DNA of 64,000 nucleotides from Euptelea pleiosperma. Taxonomy: Eukaryota > Streptophyta > Magnoliopsida > Ranunculales > Eupteleaceae. Under the pieces are notes generated by a model. It ran no database searches, was not told where the DNA came from, and worked only from the letters and a program-made list of their open reading frames with translations. The position numbers and the translations under genes are program-made. The stretch lies in assembly GCA_035048495.1 (NCBI GenBank), contig CM068547.1:34666502-34730501 (forward strand). Direction: 5' to 3'. Below, in pieces: positions 13,501 through 26,400 of this stretch; the stretch's first letter is position 1; each line of letters begins with the position of its first letter.

Positions 13501-13560
13501 TTTGTTTTTAGGGAACAAATAAAAGACTGCTTGCTTTCTGATGGCGAGGATGGGACCTGA
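7588..13560 (+). CDS. CTU2: Cytoplasmic tRNA 2-thiolation protein 2 (CTU2/NCS2)
   Basis: In the family, CTU2 pairs with the ATP-pyrophosphatase CTU1 in the cytosol. Together they use URM1-derived sulfur to make 2-thiouridine at wobble U34 of tRNA-Lys, -Glu and -Gln. Coding exons: 7588-7892, 8783-9131, 9214-9300, 12568-12689, 12776-12854, 12962-13362, 13512-13560. All junctions are GT-AG and the sum is 1392 nt, or 463 aa, close to plant CTU2 length. Visible features: an N-terminal Cys pair cluster (C45, C48, C63, C66); an AFSGGPAS segment at 94-101, which resembles the PP-loop but lacks the canonical SGGxDS; and C-terminal Cys pairs (C372/C375, C406/C409). Intron 3 (3.3 kb) is filled with transposons. 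The start is the first ATG after the GA tract. The frame is intact. CTU1 is not in the window. Confidence 0.95.
8640..8782 (+). other. CTU2 intron 1 tail, open by chance
   Basis: An open frame runs through the end of intron 1 into exon 2, but the residues before VALQFVHEMQ have no family similarity, and a clean TTCCAG acceptor sits at 8777-8782. The exon therefore starts at 8783, with a split arginine codon joining exon 1. Confidence 0.8.
10121..10311. mobile_element. Short foldback MITE in CTU2 intron 3
   Basis: Bounded by CCATGGTTCAAAG on the left and GCAACCATGG on the right, with internal inverted TTTCGG/GAAAC segments. It shares its termini and body with the 1.36-kb foldback at 19521-20883 and the damaged copy at 25447-26430, so it looks like a deletion derivative. 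No coding capacity. Confidence 0.6.
10351..11210. mobile_element. Non-autonomous hAT element in CTU2 intron 3
   Basis: 860-bp element starting CAAGGTAGTTAAAGACGC and ending with the inverted GCG...CTTGACTATAGAG. Subterminal regions are full of AGGCGC/GGCGCC motifs. Flanking 8-mers TTAAACAC (10343-10350) and TTAGACAC (11211-11218) match at 7 of 8, as expected for hAT. The interior has a duplicated segment (about 10497-10577 and 10601-10680) and a Ser-rich open frame. Read on the minus strand, that frame is acidic and low-complexity, with no complete transposase. Confidence 0.75.
11219..11384. mobile_element. Partial copy of CTATGTTACAA hAT-like family
   Basis: This segment matches, in inverted orientation, part of the element at 13603-13964. 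It ends GTGTCATTGTTACATAG at 11384. The sequence just left of the hAT at 10351 (about 10312-10342, CCATCCTCCATACATTACTT...) continues the same family, so the hAT inserted into this older copy. Confidence 0.65.
11808..12205 (+). repeat. Two diverged tandem units (about 190-200 bp)
   Basis: Both units share CCCAAACAACA, GAGTTGATTATRACATGC, TTGGTTAGG/CTCGGTTAGGG, TTTCTGTGATGTGATG and a terminal CTTGTTAAG/CCTGTTAAG. They lie in CTU2 intron 3 and have no coding sense. Confidence 0.65.
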
Positions 13561-14995
13561 ATTCTTCATCTGCAGGTAACCTGGGCTTTTCTATGTGTCA
13601 CCCTATGTTACAATGACACGGACACATGTGTCGGTGTCCAATGCAGATATGAGGTCTGACTGGCACGGCACCTTTAAGAAGCCCAACACGCAGACATGTC
13701 TTTACGCATGTATTATAATTTAATAAAAATAAGGAAAAAAGTATATGAAAAATAAAAGAAAACACTTCTTTATGTCATGAGGCTATCTAATACACAATAA
13801 ATCTAAGTAGATTTCTAAGAGGGAAGGCTATCAAACAATTAAACAAAGTATTGTACGGAGGATGGAACTCATTTATATTATACAGGGTAACGCTGACATA
13901 TGAGTCAGGATGTGTGTTGACGTGCCCGCAAAAAAAACCTAAAATTTTGTGTCTTGTTACATAGGTGTCACCTTTTCTTATAATCATCGTGTAATAATTC
14001 AGTAGTGGGTGTGAGAATGCTTTTAATCATCTTGTAATTAGTGTTCATGCTTCTTTTGTAATGGATGACTTGACTTTACTCAGGGAAACTCCATGCGACT
14101 GACTTATTTGGCATCAATTAGCACTAAAGTGAAGTAAGTGCCACAGAACACAAACCACAGCGCAGTCTTCAGAAGCTAGAGCCTTTTCAATATCTATAAT
14201 TTTCCCTTCTTGATGGGCCAAGTGTTTGTGCTTCAGCATATTCAAGTTGAGAGATGTTTTATATAATGACGGATACCATTTTACTAGAGCCTTTAAGCTT
14301 GGGCTTCTTTCAACTGTAATTGCCAATTTGTCATCATGGTATCATCCTTTGCAACGTGCATTTGCACTCCCCCCTCGTCCATGCATGAATTTGAGTAGTT
14401 TAATGCAAATTTATGAGGATTTTTAAAATGAGGCATTTTATCATTGACGTGAGGTTCATCGTCCTCAATAGTCCTAAATGTCCGTACATCCATGTGGACC
14501 ACTGATGATGATCTACACCATTTTGATCGATAACATGGGGTTACAAAGTTATTGAGAATTCTTGGATCATGCTTTGAGTAATTAACCTTTGGTAGTGGAG
14601 TGAGATTGGAGGGACATCATGCTTGGCGTGCTAATATTGTTGATAACATTAGACACTAGTGTGTAGATTCAGATGTTTTGTATGGTCATACTTAGTTTAT
14701 AACCTTATTTTTAGAGTGTCTTTTATAGCAAACATAGAAGATAAACAACAAATTTGAATTAAAAATCATTTATCTTACTGATACTTCATTTTCTCGTTTC
14801 GCCCTGTTTTGTCTCGGGGAAGATGTCAGAGACCTGTCGGCTTTTTCTTTGTTTCATTATCATCTGCTTACTGAAACTGCGACACTTACAGGAATGCCAT
14901 TGAAGATGCCAACCCATTGACAAGAGAGGGTTTTTAATCCTTGTACATTAGCATCCCTTGTTGATTAATAGATACATCTCTCATGTAAATAACTT
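13561..14995 (+). other. CTU2 3'UTR with probable intron
   Basis: Fifteen bases after the stop codon, CTGCAG|GTAACC (13576) looks like a donor, and TTACAG|GAATGCC (acceptor 14891) like the matching acceptor. That gives a 1.3-kb 3'UTR intron holding a hAT-like element. The terminal exon would be about 14892-14990. A junction only 15 nt past the stop should be too close to trigger junction-dependent decay. The pairing is inferred; no transcript data are available. Confidence 0.45.
13603..13964. mobile_element. 362-bp hAT-like MITE with perfect 8-bp duplication
   Basis: Terminal inverted repeats CTATGTTACAATGACAC and GTGTCTTGTTACATAG, flanked by identical 8-mers GTGTCACC at 13595-13602 and 13965-13972. 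It sits in the presumed CTU2 3'UTR intron. No coding capacity. The 8-bp target duplication points to the hAT superfamily. Confidence 0.8.
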
Positions 14996-17300
14996 TATTA
15001 TCTTGTCTTTTCTCCAAGCCCAACCCTGGATTTTGACGTCTCCTCGTCATATTTTTACCTGGTAATGATTAAAACTGGGAGTTTCCATTCTTCTGCTTAG
15101 ATGCTAATCTACAGAGATTTACCAACATTCAATGCTTTCAAAATTTCTGTCAGACAATGTTTCATAAATTTCTGATTTCACAAATAAACTTCACTTTGAA
15201 TGGCCTGGTTTGTGAGACCCAGATATCCTCATTGTACATCTGTGCTATGAATATTTATGATTTTTTTTTTAATTCTGTTCTAAAGTCTGAAAAACCTCCC
15301 TTGTCCATAATAATCCATGCTCGTCATACTATTGAAAGATTGAAGTGTCCTTTTCACTGCCAATGCCGTATTAGATCACCAACTTGAATTAGTTGACATG
15401 GGTCGGCGTAGTCAAACCAACATGCAATACCAACTGGAGAGTAACTTGGATGAAAATGTCACATCCTATAGAACTGGTTCTTGATCTGGGAGATCTAAGA
15501 GGTGGGTCCAAAAACCCCTCAATGTTTTGTTTATAGGCTGTCATCACCGTTAACACGATTTAAGATTTACCCATTAGTTATTTGGGAAACCCATTGAAGT
15601 TAGATACTGATTTAATGTGATACTTGGTTAGACACCTACATTGAAGTAGAGATATAGATTCCATGTGATGACTGGTTAGACTGCACCTCTCATTTTGCTC
15701 AGAAAGGGCCCTAGTAACATTTCACCATCTTGAATTTGAACTGACAAGATCACCATTGTTAGCATTCTCACAACCTGGAGCTCCAAGACATGGGAGGTAA
15801 ATCTATGACTGTGTTCCATTTGGGATTACAATAGAATTCATTTATAGTGGCAGCCCTTGTTGATAGGTTCAACAAGAAAAAACAACGGGCCATGGCCCGT
15901 TGTTTTTTGACCGATTTTTTCTAAGAATCTTCGAAAAATCTTAAAAAACGCATTCAATTCGTTTGAGCTTGAAAAAATCCAAATTTTTCTGAATTATTCA
16001 AATATTCGGATGAATAGAACTTTTCTTGGAAAACAGATGATTGCTAACAAGGATCCTAACTACACAGTACAAATCTCGAGGATCGTAGAATAATTCTAAC
16101 ATGTCCAGCACTAACTTGGTTGCTTATTATTACTCCATTAATCAACGAAATTCACTTATTTCTTCTTGATTTTCTTTACCAAATATTTCTTTGAGTTTTG
16201 ATCACAACCAACCCGCAAAATGAGCTGAATTAACGATTAGTCTTTTAAATCTACATCAAAACAGCTCACAATCAACTCGCATTAACTCGTGGTTCATGGC
16301 TTAATGCGAATCTTTAACACAAAAGCCACAAATCTACACCAATGGGTTCCCCAGTATGCAATCAATGCAGAGTCAACAATGGCGGGAAATGCCTCCTAAA
16401 TAGGCTTTTAACTGAAAATGGGAGCTTTTACAGGCATCACTCCATGTGTTACCAAAAACTTTGATGACTCCCCAACTAAGAACATCTGACAATTTACACT
16501 CGCAATGTCAAGTACTGTCCCAAGTCAAACCACAGAGTTAACCCCACAATCAGGGCTAAGTAAATGCTGTGTCATGGCATAATCCCATCCAATAACTGAC
16601 GGGCTAGACTCCTAGCACCATGAACCATGCAAAATCCACTCAAGTGAGTTGGCCGAGTCTTCTGTGTGGGACACATTTTTTAACTTATAAGCAGGATCTT
16701 GATCATAGCATACTATAAGCCTAAGCTACCCAGCACAAAAAACCTAACAATTGCACCTCTTAATGCAATCTTATACATCTCAATGAAAGTGAAAGATATC
16801 ACAAGACTGTGACAGAATGCGAATGCTTACCCTAGAGTACTGATATCTGATCAGAACTCTTAATGCAATCAAAAGTTGGCCAAATTTCTTTAAAATCTTA
16901 CAATTATTTGGATGCAAGTCATGATTAATGAAAAATAGCATCCATGGGAAAAAGCAAGTGAAAGATGGATAAACTCTTCAACATCTCTATCAAAATTCTT
17001 CTCAATTGGGTAACAAATTACTGTAGTGCTACAAGCTCTGTTTCTCACTCTGCGGCTTTCATACATTTTCCTAAATGCATGCCTTTAAAAGTTGATTGGG
17101 AGAGACAAAAAAGTGCAGTCCATTAAGTAATCTAGTTCCACTCACCTGAAATTGAAAACCAAAACTGAAGGATGGAAAGGAAATTCAAGGGGAGGATAAA
17201 ATAAGGGAAATACTAATACATGACTTGCCAATGTATTCATTCAAGATCTCTACACAGAGAACTAGCCCTACATATGGATGTCAACAGATGACTCATCTGG
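14992..17300. other. Convergent intergenic region CTU2/ABCE
   Basis: No gene seen between the two 3' ends. It contains a perfect 32-bp palindrome (separate entry). The rest is unrecognised AT-rich sequence. Confidence 0.5.
15877..15908. repeat. Perfect 32-bp palindrome
   Basis: A6-CAACGGGCCA followed by its exact reverse complement ending in T6. There is no spacer and no mismatch. It lies midway between two convergent genes. It would form a GC-rich hairpin ending in a T run if transcribed in either direction. Confidence 0.95.
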
Positions 17301-17456
17301 ACTCCGTGATTTGTGGAACAATGCGCCCATCTAATCTTGCATAACCAAATAAATACCTACAAAGAAAAGATGAAGAAAACTCATTACTGTCTATATGCAC
17401 AAAAGAAATATCGGCAAGAGAGGGGGAATATGATGATAACCTGTGTGGAATTTATG

Positions 17457-20400
17457 TTAATCATCAAGGTAGTAATAGGACCCAGCAGATTTTTGCTCCC
17501 TGTCTTTTGTGGAGTTCAATTTGTTTATTCGTGGCCGATAATTAGTTGGGTCCCTCCTAAACGTAATATCCAGATGCTGCATTCATTGGGATCAAGAGAA
17601 TATAGATGAAACATTGATCACTTGAGGAGCAACCAGTAAAATCAAAATAAAAGGTACAATGTGTCAGATATGGCAGACACATTATCCATAGTAAGATTTC
17701 AAATTCGTAAATCTTAATATAATCTAATAGCTATAAATTCAAATTTGTTAATCTTAACTTAATGTGAAAAAAAAAGTGAACATTAAATTGGACTAGGAGA
17801 AATTAAAAGCATACAAATTTCTAGGATAAAACAATCAAATGTAACCATTTAATGATGTATCTAAAATGGTAAAGAAGCCCTTGCAGTGGTTTTCTTTTAA
17901 TGGGTATATGCAGGTTTTTTGCAGGATGACAAATTTTGAAGGAATACTTGTCATTTCAGACAGCATGATCATAAATTTTTGAATTTGAGTGGCATTTGTG
18001 GTTAAAAGGGGAAGACACTAGACTAATTTGCTGGTTGAGAGGATAAGAGTGGAGCTTTCAGATACACAGCCTTCAGTTGCAGTGAAAAGGGGTGTTTCCA
18101 TTTCCAGAGGACGTTAAAAGGTTCTGAAAGGACTCCACAGGTCAAACAAGAACCACCACCTGAAGGTTTAAGGTTTTATCTTTCCTTTTTTCCCTTCCTC
18201 TGTGTGTGTCTGGTTTTCATAATATATCGTAATCATGTCCTATCAGTAAAATAGAGCATATAAAGTCAAATATAGTTATCAAAACAAAAGGAAACTAGAA
18301 GACAAGAAGAAAATGGGGATTGAGGCTTACAGATAAGAAAAGGTTCATCCCAGTCAACAAGGACTGCGGAGCATTGGCAACACAGTCTATGGATGCTTTC
18401 CCCTCGTACACAATCACTCTATCTGCCAGGTAAGTTGCCATTATGAAGTCATGCTCAACGACAAAAGCAGTCTTCTTTGCATGGAGGATAAACCTCTTTA
18501 TTACTTTTGAAGCAACAATTCGCTGCTCCGAATCAAGATAAGCACTTGGTTCGTCTATCAGATAAATGTCTGCAGGCTGCATACAACAAAAACACACGTC
18601 ATTGTGGGTGCTTGAACCACAAATAAATATTTAAGTTTTTAGAACAGGTAATGCATTTCTACTGATTCATAAGTCAATTTGCAGATAATACTTAATGAGA
18701 TGCTTTCCTAGAAATATATTCCTCTTGAGTTATATTCTTTAACGTAACCTACCATCTAGAGTTTCCAAACACGATCCTTACTCATGCTCACTCTGAAAAT
18801 AAATCTAGGAGAAGGATTTACAATGGAAAGTGCCTTAAACATAAAGCCCGTGTTTAGTTACACAAAAAGGGGACGAAAAGATCAACTGCAGTCCACACAT
18901 GCAACGTTTTCACTTCCATCCTGTACATACCAGTTTGACACGTTAATGTGGGGGGAATCAAACAGAACTGGTCTGAGTAGCAATAAACTCGTGCTCATTC
19001 AAGCTCATTTCTGTTTCAGTCACCCAATCCAACAAACAGTTCCCTCCACCACCTGACTCATTTCACCATTATTAACCAAACAATCAACAGTATGATTAAA
19101 TGCCTCCAGAATTCCTTCAGGAGCGAGACTCTACTCATTTCTGTTTCAGTCTCCCAATCCAACAAACAGTTCCCTCCACCACCTGACTCATTTCACCATT
19201 ATTAGCCGAGAAATCAACAGTATGATTAAATGCCTCCATAATTCCTTCAGGAGCGAGACTCTAGTTAGTATCGTTGTATCTATCTTCATCGTCTTATACA
19301 AACACAACATACCATATTGTAACACCTTGTATTTGTCACCCTAAATGTGCCACCTTTTATAGCCACCACTAAACCTACACTCTTTTTAAACACTACTACT
19401 ATACCATCATCTACAATCCCTATCTCCAACAGCCTTAACCATGCCCTATTCATCTCTATTATTTTAATCCATTCTGGCCCCAACTCTCTCTGTATTAGTC
19501 ATAAATCGACCACCCATCGTGGTTCTAAGTTTTGGCCAAAACATTTCGGTTTTGGCCAAGAATGACACGAAATACCAAGGAGTTTTAGGAGAATAAAAGA
19601 TTTATTTTGGGCTATCGGGTGAACTAGAGTCTGTTTTGTAAACCTACTTTCCAAGTACTTAATTAACACGCTTTATTATTATTTTGATATAAACATGTTA
19701 GTTAACTTCTTCTATTTGGAATATACAATAATAATTAACTTTTCTACCTTGAACACTTGTGGCCTAATTGATTTAGGGCTCTAATGTTTTGTCATAAGAT
19801 TGTCGGTTAAAATCTGACCAGGTGTGTACATTGGGTGTTTTTAGTTAGAACAAGTTGACTAGCAATTTAACATAATGACTCATAAAAAAATTAAGAATAT
19901 CATAATAAAATAATAGTAACATAATATTTAATTCAAATTCCATCATATTCTATGATCTATTATCCATCGCCATTAGCCAATGTTATACAATACAAACTCT
20001 TAAATTTATAACTTCTAAAGTACCACTAGAGTAATTGTACAAGTAAAGACTCCTGATAATATTTCCCAATATTCGATGAATTCAAGTTGGTGCACGGTGC
20101 ACCAACTGTTTTGTTATTGTCATTAACCCTTACTGATATTGCCTACCCACTAACTTGATCATTCTCCGGTTCCAGTGGTGCGACAAGGGCCAGTAGCAAT
20201 GACGAAACAGCCAATGCACCACTAGCTTGACTTCATCAACTATTGGGCAATATTATCGAGAATCTTTATTTATGCAGTTATTTTAGTATTACTTTAGGAC
20301 TTATAAGTTTTATTGTATGGCATTGGATGGCCGTATATAATGAATCGTAGACATGGTCACGTATTGGAACTTAAATTAAACATTATATTATTATAATTTT

Positions 20401-23400
20401 GTTAAGGTATTCTTAATTTATGTTATGAGACATTTTAAATTGTTAACCAACTTGTTGTAGTAAGAACACACCTAATGTACACACTTGGTGGGATTCGAAT
20501 CCACAATCTTCTAACAAGTCTCTAGAGACCTAAACTAACTGGCCCACAAGCGTTCAAGGTAGACAAAGTTAATTGCCAACTTGTATTCTAGGTAGAATAA
20601 GTTAACATAAGTTTGTATCAAAATAGAGCGTGTATATTGAGTACCTTGAATGAAGGTTTACAAGACAGACCCCAGTTCAGTGATAGCACTATAAGTCCCT
20701 CTTTTTTACGCTAAATCAATTATATGATATAATTTTTAATGAAATTTTGTTGCATTTATATATTTCTTATCTTTCCTGATTTTCTAATAAATTTTTATTT
20801 TTTCAGAGCTTTCCAATATGGTTTCATCCATTTCACCAGGTTTTGGACTAAAACTACCGAAACGAAACCTGCACCTTTGAACCATGCCACCTGTAAACCA
20901 ACAGGTTTAGAGTCTTGCTTCATGTTATAGTATTATTTATTAGCTAAGCTACAAGCAACTCAGATGCCACTGGCCAACTAGTAGGTCCAAAGAAGATTTG
21001 AAGCAATTAGAAAGATTAGCAAATACAAAACTGAGTGGATGCACTACTCATGAATTGATGTGGCACAAACATCTTAGCCTTTGTTGAATATAATCATTAC
21101 CCGAGATGCTTAAAAAATTCAGCTTCCCCCTTTTTGTGTATACATGAAGAAGAAAGCTCAACCCATGGTCGTAGATTATTAAGAGAAGTGAAGAAATATC
21201 ACAAAATCAGAAATCACAGGTTGACTCCTGTAATCAGTTCAGAGGCCTTGTAAAATTAACTGACAGTCGAAATAGTTGTCATACCAAGAATCACACAACC
21301 AATGAATGATAAACAGCTGCTTAACCATAACAACCTGCATTCAAACACTCTGTGCAGACTAAATTACAAAGGGGGAACAAGGGCATACCTTTCCTAGACA
21401 TAGACACAGTGCAACTCTTTGCAATTCCCCTCCTGAGAGATTCACAACTTCTTGATCCATTAGTTGCTCAATTTGAAGGGGTTTCATGACGTCTGACATG
21501 AATTGAGGATGCATGTATGAATCACGAATTTTTTGATGTAATAAGTGTCTAACAGTAGATTGAAATTTTGGACTGATCTTCTGGGGCTTGTAAGAAACAT
21601 TGAATTCAGGTATTTCTACATCAGAACCTTCCACTACATCGGGCTTCAATAAACCAGCCTGCAGTAGCAACAGAATTCAGATAAAGCAGGCTTGGATAAA
21701 AAAGTATGACATCACAATATGCTGAAACTGGAAGCCCATCACATTGAAATAGTTCAATCTGCATATCCCATAAACATTTATAGTCGTAATCCATTACTAG
21801 GAATGTGAATGGAAAGAAAAGGTACCAGCATGCGGATGAATGTTGTCTTCCCCGTCCCATTCTCACCAAGCATCACAACTATCTGAGAATCAGTAAATTC
21901 GCCCTCAATCACACGGAGCTTGAAATTTCCCTGAGTCTTAGTCATGGTAGGGTATCTGTATCGTGCATATGTTTGAATCTCTTCAGCACTTTCTTGTGGA
22001 GTCTCCGCAACCTGAAAAAAGGCAAGAGCATAAACCCCAAAGCACTAGTAAATTAGGGTATGCTACCTGCACAACAATCCAAATTGTTACCTTAAATGTA
22101 AGAGATTCCTCCCGAAAACGTAAATTCTCAGTAGGGACAAAACCAGCCAAAAAGATATTAATTCCCTCTCTAACCGAGAAAGGAAGGGTTACAACTCCGT
22201 ATGCTCCCGGCTTCCCGTATAAGCAGCAAATGAAGTCTGACAAGTAATCTAGGACACTAAGGTCATGCTCCACAACAATCACATAGCTGAAGAGAAAACA
22301 TAACACAGTTTTATGCTTTTACTTCATTGTATGAATCCAAGTAACCCAAGAACATGTGTGAAGGCATATAGCACAATCAAATAAGGAAGCAAACAATACC
22401 TGTTAGGCCTGAGCAAAGATCGAACAACTTGAGCAGCTTTAAGCCTCTGTTTTACATCAAGATAACTGGAAGGCTCATCAAACATATAAATCTCTGCATT
22501 CTGTATAGCAACCACAGCAATTGCAAATCGCTGCAGCTCTCCACCTGATAAATCACCCACATTCCGATCTATAACTTGATTCAGCTCAAGATCATTACAA
22601 AGTTCAGCTTTCATGTCTCTCTCATCTTTTTGGTCAAGCACTTGCCCAACATTCCCTTGGACTGCCTTTGGAATGTGATCAACATATTGAGGCTTGATGA
22701 TTGCCTATTGAAGACTAAATTAAGTCATTGAGAAGAAAAAATCTGCAATGGTTCTTACAAGGAGAGGGATACAATATCCGAAATTTAAAGGAAAGGTCAA
22801 AGCAAGAGTGCCAGGAAATAAATCAGAAGATGTATGCAACATGAATTTTGTATTTAGATTATCTATTATATCTTTGTGCAATTATAATCTGTTGCAACTA
22901 GTACCAACGAAATTTGTTGACCTGGTTGGACCTCCTAGGTATTGCCTAGTGTCAAAAACAGTCCTAAAAAACATTGTAGTGATGGAACCATATAATGGAA
23001 TTAAATGCCAAATGTGCTCAAAGAAATAGAAGTAATACAGGCAAAAGGACGTGAAAACTATAAACACAGCACTGTATAAGCATGACAAACAGTCATGCTT
23101 ATTATGAAACGCAATAGAATGATATAGCACCTGGAGAGGGTTAAACTCTTTTATATCCCCTAACCTATATTATTTATAAGATCATGAAGAGAAGAATGAC
23201 AAACATCTGAGAAAGATGCTACAAGAATGTTCTTAAACTGTAGAAAGTGATAATATACTCAGAAAACTTGTACGATTGGACCTGAACAATAGCAGCTACC
23301 CGAAAACAGAAAGGAAAAGAAAAAATAGCACTGACAGGTGGCACAGAAACAGCACTGCAGATTATAACCATCTTTATGCTACATTTGAAAAGAGAAGCAC

Positions 23401-26400
23401 CTTCAAATTGTCTTCCAGAATACGAGTAAAATAATTCTGAAGCTCAGATCCTCTGAAATATGTCAATATTTCCTGCCAATCAGGAGGATTCTGCAAAAGG
23501 AAACATCAATAGAGATAGCCTATTATATATCAATAGTGATAGCCTATTATACATGAATCAATAAGTGAGTACAAATGACATGATTTCTAAGACAATGCAT
23601 TACATTGAAGCGACCCAAGTTAGGTTTCAACTTCCCAGCCAACACTTTGAGAGCAGTCGACTTCCCAATGCCATTTGTTCCAACTAAACCTAGAACTTGA
23701 CCAGGTCTTGGAACCGGTAACCTGTAATTAAACTTTTCAGCTATCACCCAGTAAAGAAGCCAAAAAAGCACCTTTCACATCCTCCAAGAGCTGAAGAGTA
23801 AACAAACCTGTGCAACTTGAAGGTGTTGGGGCCGTAACGATGGGTTGTATCTTTATCCAAATCTTTTGGCAAATTAATGATCTGGATAGCCTCAAATGGG
23901 CATTTCTGTGGAGGCATAAGACAAATAATTATTCGTTTATCAAATAAATAATAATAATTAGTCAGACACCCTAGAGACTCAAGAAAAAGGGTAGGTGCAA
24001 TATTTCACAAACCTTAACACAAATACCACATCCAATGCATAACTCCTCTGAGATGAAAGCAATCTTAGATGCAGGAGTGACTTCAATACACAGTTTACCT
24101 GCAGAAATACACAAGAAGCTAGTAAGTTAAATGAACAAAAGGAGTGACTGAGAAGTGTGAGAGTGCATGGGTAACACAAGAGGAGTTCAACTCAATGCAC
24201 TGCTAAGGTTTTCTATGAGCGAAAACCCAAAAAATAAAATAAAGATACTGCAAGGTGCTAATCCAATCCAAGCAATCCAAAAGATTACAAAAGAACCAAA
24301 TAAAGCTTAAAAGTGAATTGCATTCAATAATCAGAAGTCTTCGTACAATAATATCTTTACCAATTGTTTCTAAGAAAATAAATCATAAAAGCTAACTTAA
24401 GGACTAAGAAACTAATTTGAACCAGCGATCTAAAGTACCTTAAATCAAAATTTTAAATTGACTAAAATACCCCTAATCACATCACTATCATTACATTCCA
24501 ATTTATAACACAGTCTTGAAGCCCACAACATCAGAATCTTGACAACAATCATGAGATAACTGTTGAAGATATCGAAAAGAGCTTTCTAACAGACCTAACA
24601 GCTTCTTAATTGGACATATGAATAAAAAGTTAAGCCTCCTGAAAGCAGACTGCATCAATGAGAAGTGTATTGTCATTATATCTGGTTAAATATAAATATT
24701 TATTGACATAAATATTCCGAAGTAATAATGAATTTGATCATTATATATAAAATCCAATTTATACAAATTAAAATAATAATTATAGATGCATTTGATTAGT
24801 ATATTCTAAATCTTATACATTTAGTGCTTATAGTTTAGAAGAGTATAACAAGCTCTGGCAATGGGATTCTTTTATGCTCATGAAGAACAGATTTGATGAT
24901 TCTTACACGTGAATGGTATTTTGGATGAACAGCAATTAAACTATTTTTCTGTCTATTCACCAACTTTGAAACGATTGTCCACTCGAGCTTAATTTCTTAG
25001 TTGTTTTCCACTTTATTAGTAGTTTTATATTTGCAACTGTATTTTGGAGTTCCCATTATGAGTATTTAGTATATAGGCTGTCTCTTATGTTGCATCATGT
25101 TTGATGTAAATGTCAGGTCATCCCAAGTTTGCATCATATGCATCATACTGAGACAAGTGAAACAAACCGACTGACCTTGTAGTCTTGGATTTGAAGTGGT
25201 ATGATTTAGTTGTAACAGCCTCTGAGAAGATGGTAGAGTATTTAACAAGTAATCAAAAAACTTTTATCATACATATCTTTACTATTATAAAGGGCAACCC
25301 TACGGGTACCAAGTTGTTCACGCTTTCCCATTTTTTTCACAAAAAGTCCTTGTAAATTCATTATGCTAACATTCTAAGGGAAACTTGGGGCTTGTTTCGA
25401 AACAAAAAAATGGGGCCAGTCGAGATCAGTCCAGGTCCAGGCCTTCTAGCCCATGGTTCAAGGTTTCGGACGAAACCGAAACATTTCAGTTCGTCCCAAG
25501 GCGAGACATGACACTATGGCATTTCAAGACAGTTTTGGTCGGTTGAGTACATGTCCAATGAATTTCAATCCCTTCTCTCTTGGAAGGGAATCATGCACCA
25601 ACGGTCGTGTCCTCCCCATACCCTAAAAATGGGATAGCTGAGAGAAAACCCTATGTAATTATGCATATTGTGGAGCCTATCAGAGAAAGTCGTTGCTTGC
25701 TTATCTCAAGTAATGTCCGTACATATCAGCCGAAAATTAAAGAGTTTGTTGGTTTCGTCCGCTTTGTCAAAAAACAAGCGAAACCATGTGAAATTCACAA
25801 AACATATGCCTTCAAAAAGTCTGAAAAAAAAAATCACTAAAAAAATCAGGAAAAATAATAATTATTTATAAATGTATCGATTTTTTTAAACTACATCCTA
25901 TTTTGATTTATACCAACAATAGTTACTTGTAAGTTGTAGTGCTATATAAAATAGAGCGTGCAGAGTGAGGACTTGGAATGCAGGTTTTACAAGACAAAAG
26001 GGTTCAGCCACTCTTTGAGGAGTGTAAAGGTTTATCTTTTGAAGACCTGGTATTTAGATGGGATTCCATTATGTATAGGGACACTTAGGAATCCTTCTCC
26101 TTTTCTTTGTTCTCAGGAGGTCTTCTCAACCTCCCTTTGTCTCTTATTTTGTTGCCTTCCTTTCTCTTAATATATTCTACTTTATCAAAAAAAGACATAA
26201 GGGTTCAGCCCAATAGCATTGTAAGTCACTCTTGGGTATAAATCAAATGTAGGATATTTTTTTACAAAATTTATTGCATTTGTATGTTTTTCATTTTTTC
26301 AGAATTTTCTAAGAAATTTTAAGGCATTTTTCAAGGTTTCGTTTGTTTGAAGTTGGTTTCACCAAGTTTTGTTCAATTTTGTCTGAAACCAATGAAATGT

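Larger units (their letters stand above)
18577..21388 (-). other. ABCE intron 9 with tandem and foldback repeats
   Basis: A 2.8-kb intron, by far longer than introns 2-8. It holds the 130-bp tandem duplication (19004-19263) and the large foldback (19521-20883). Acceptor TATGCAG and donor AAAG|GTATGC are intact. Confidence 0.9.
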
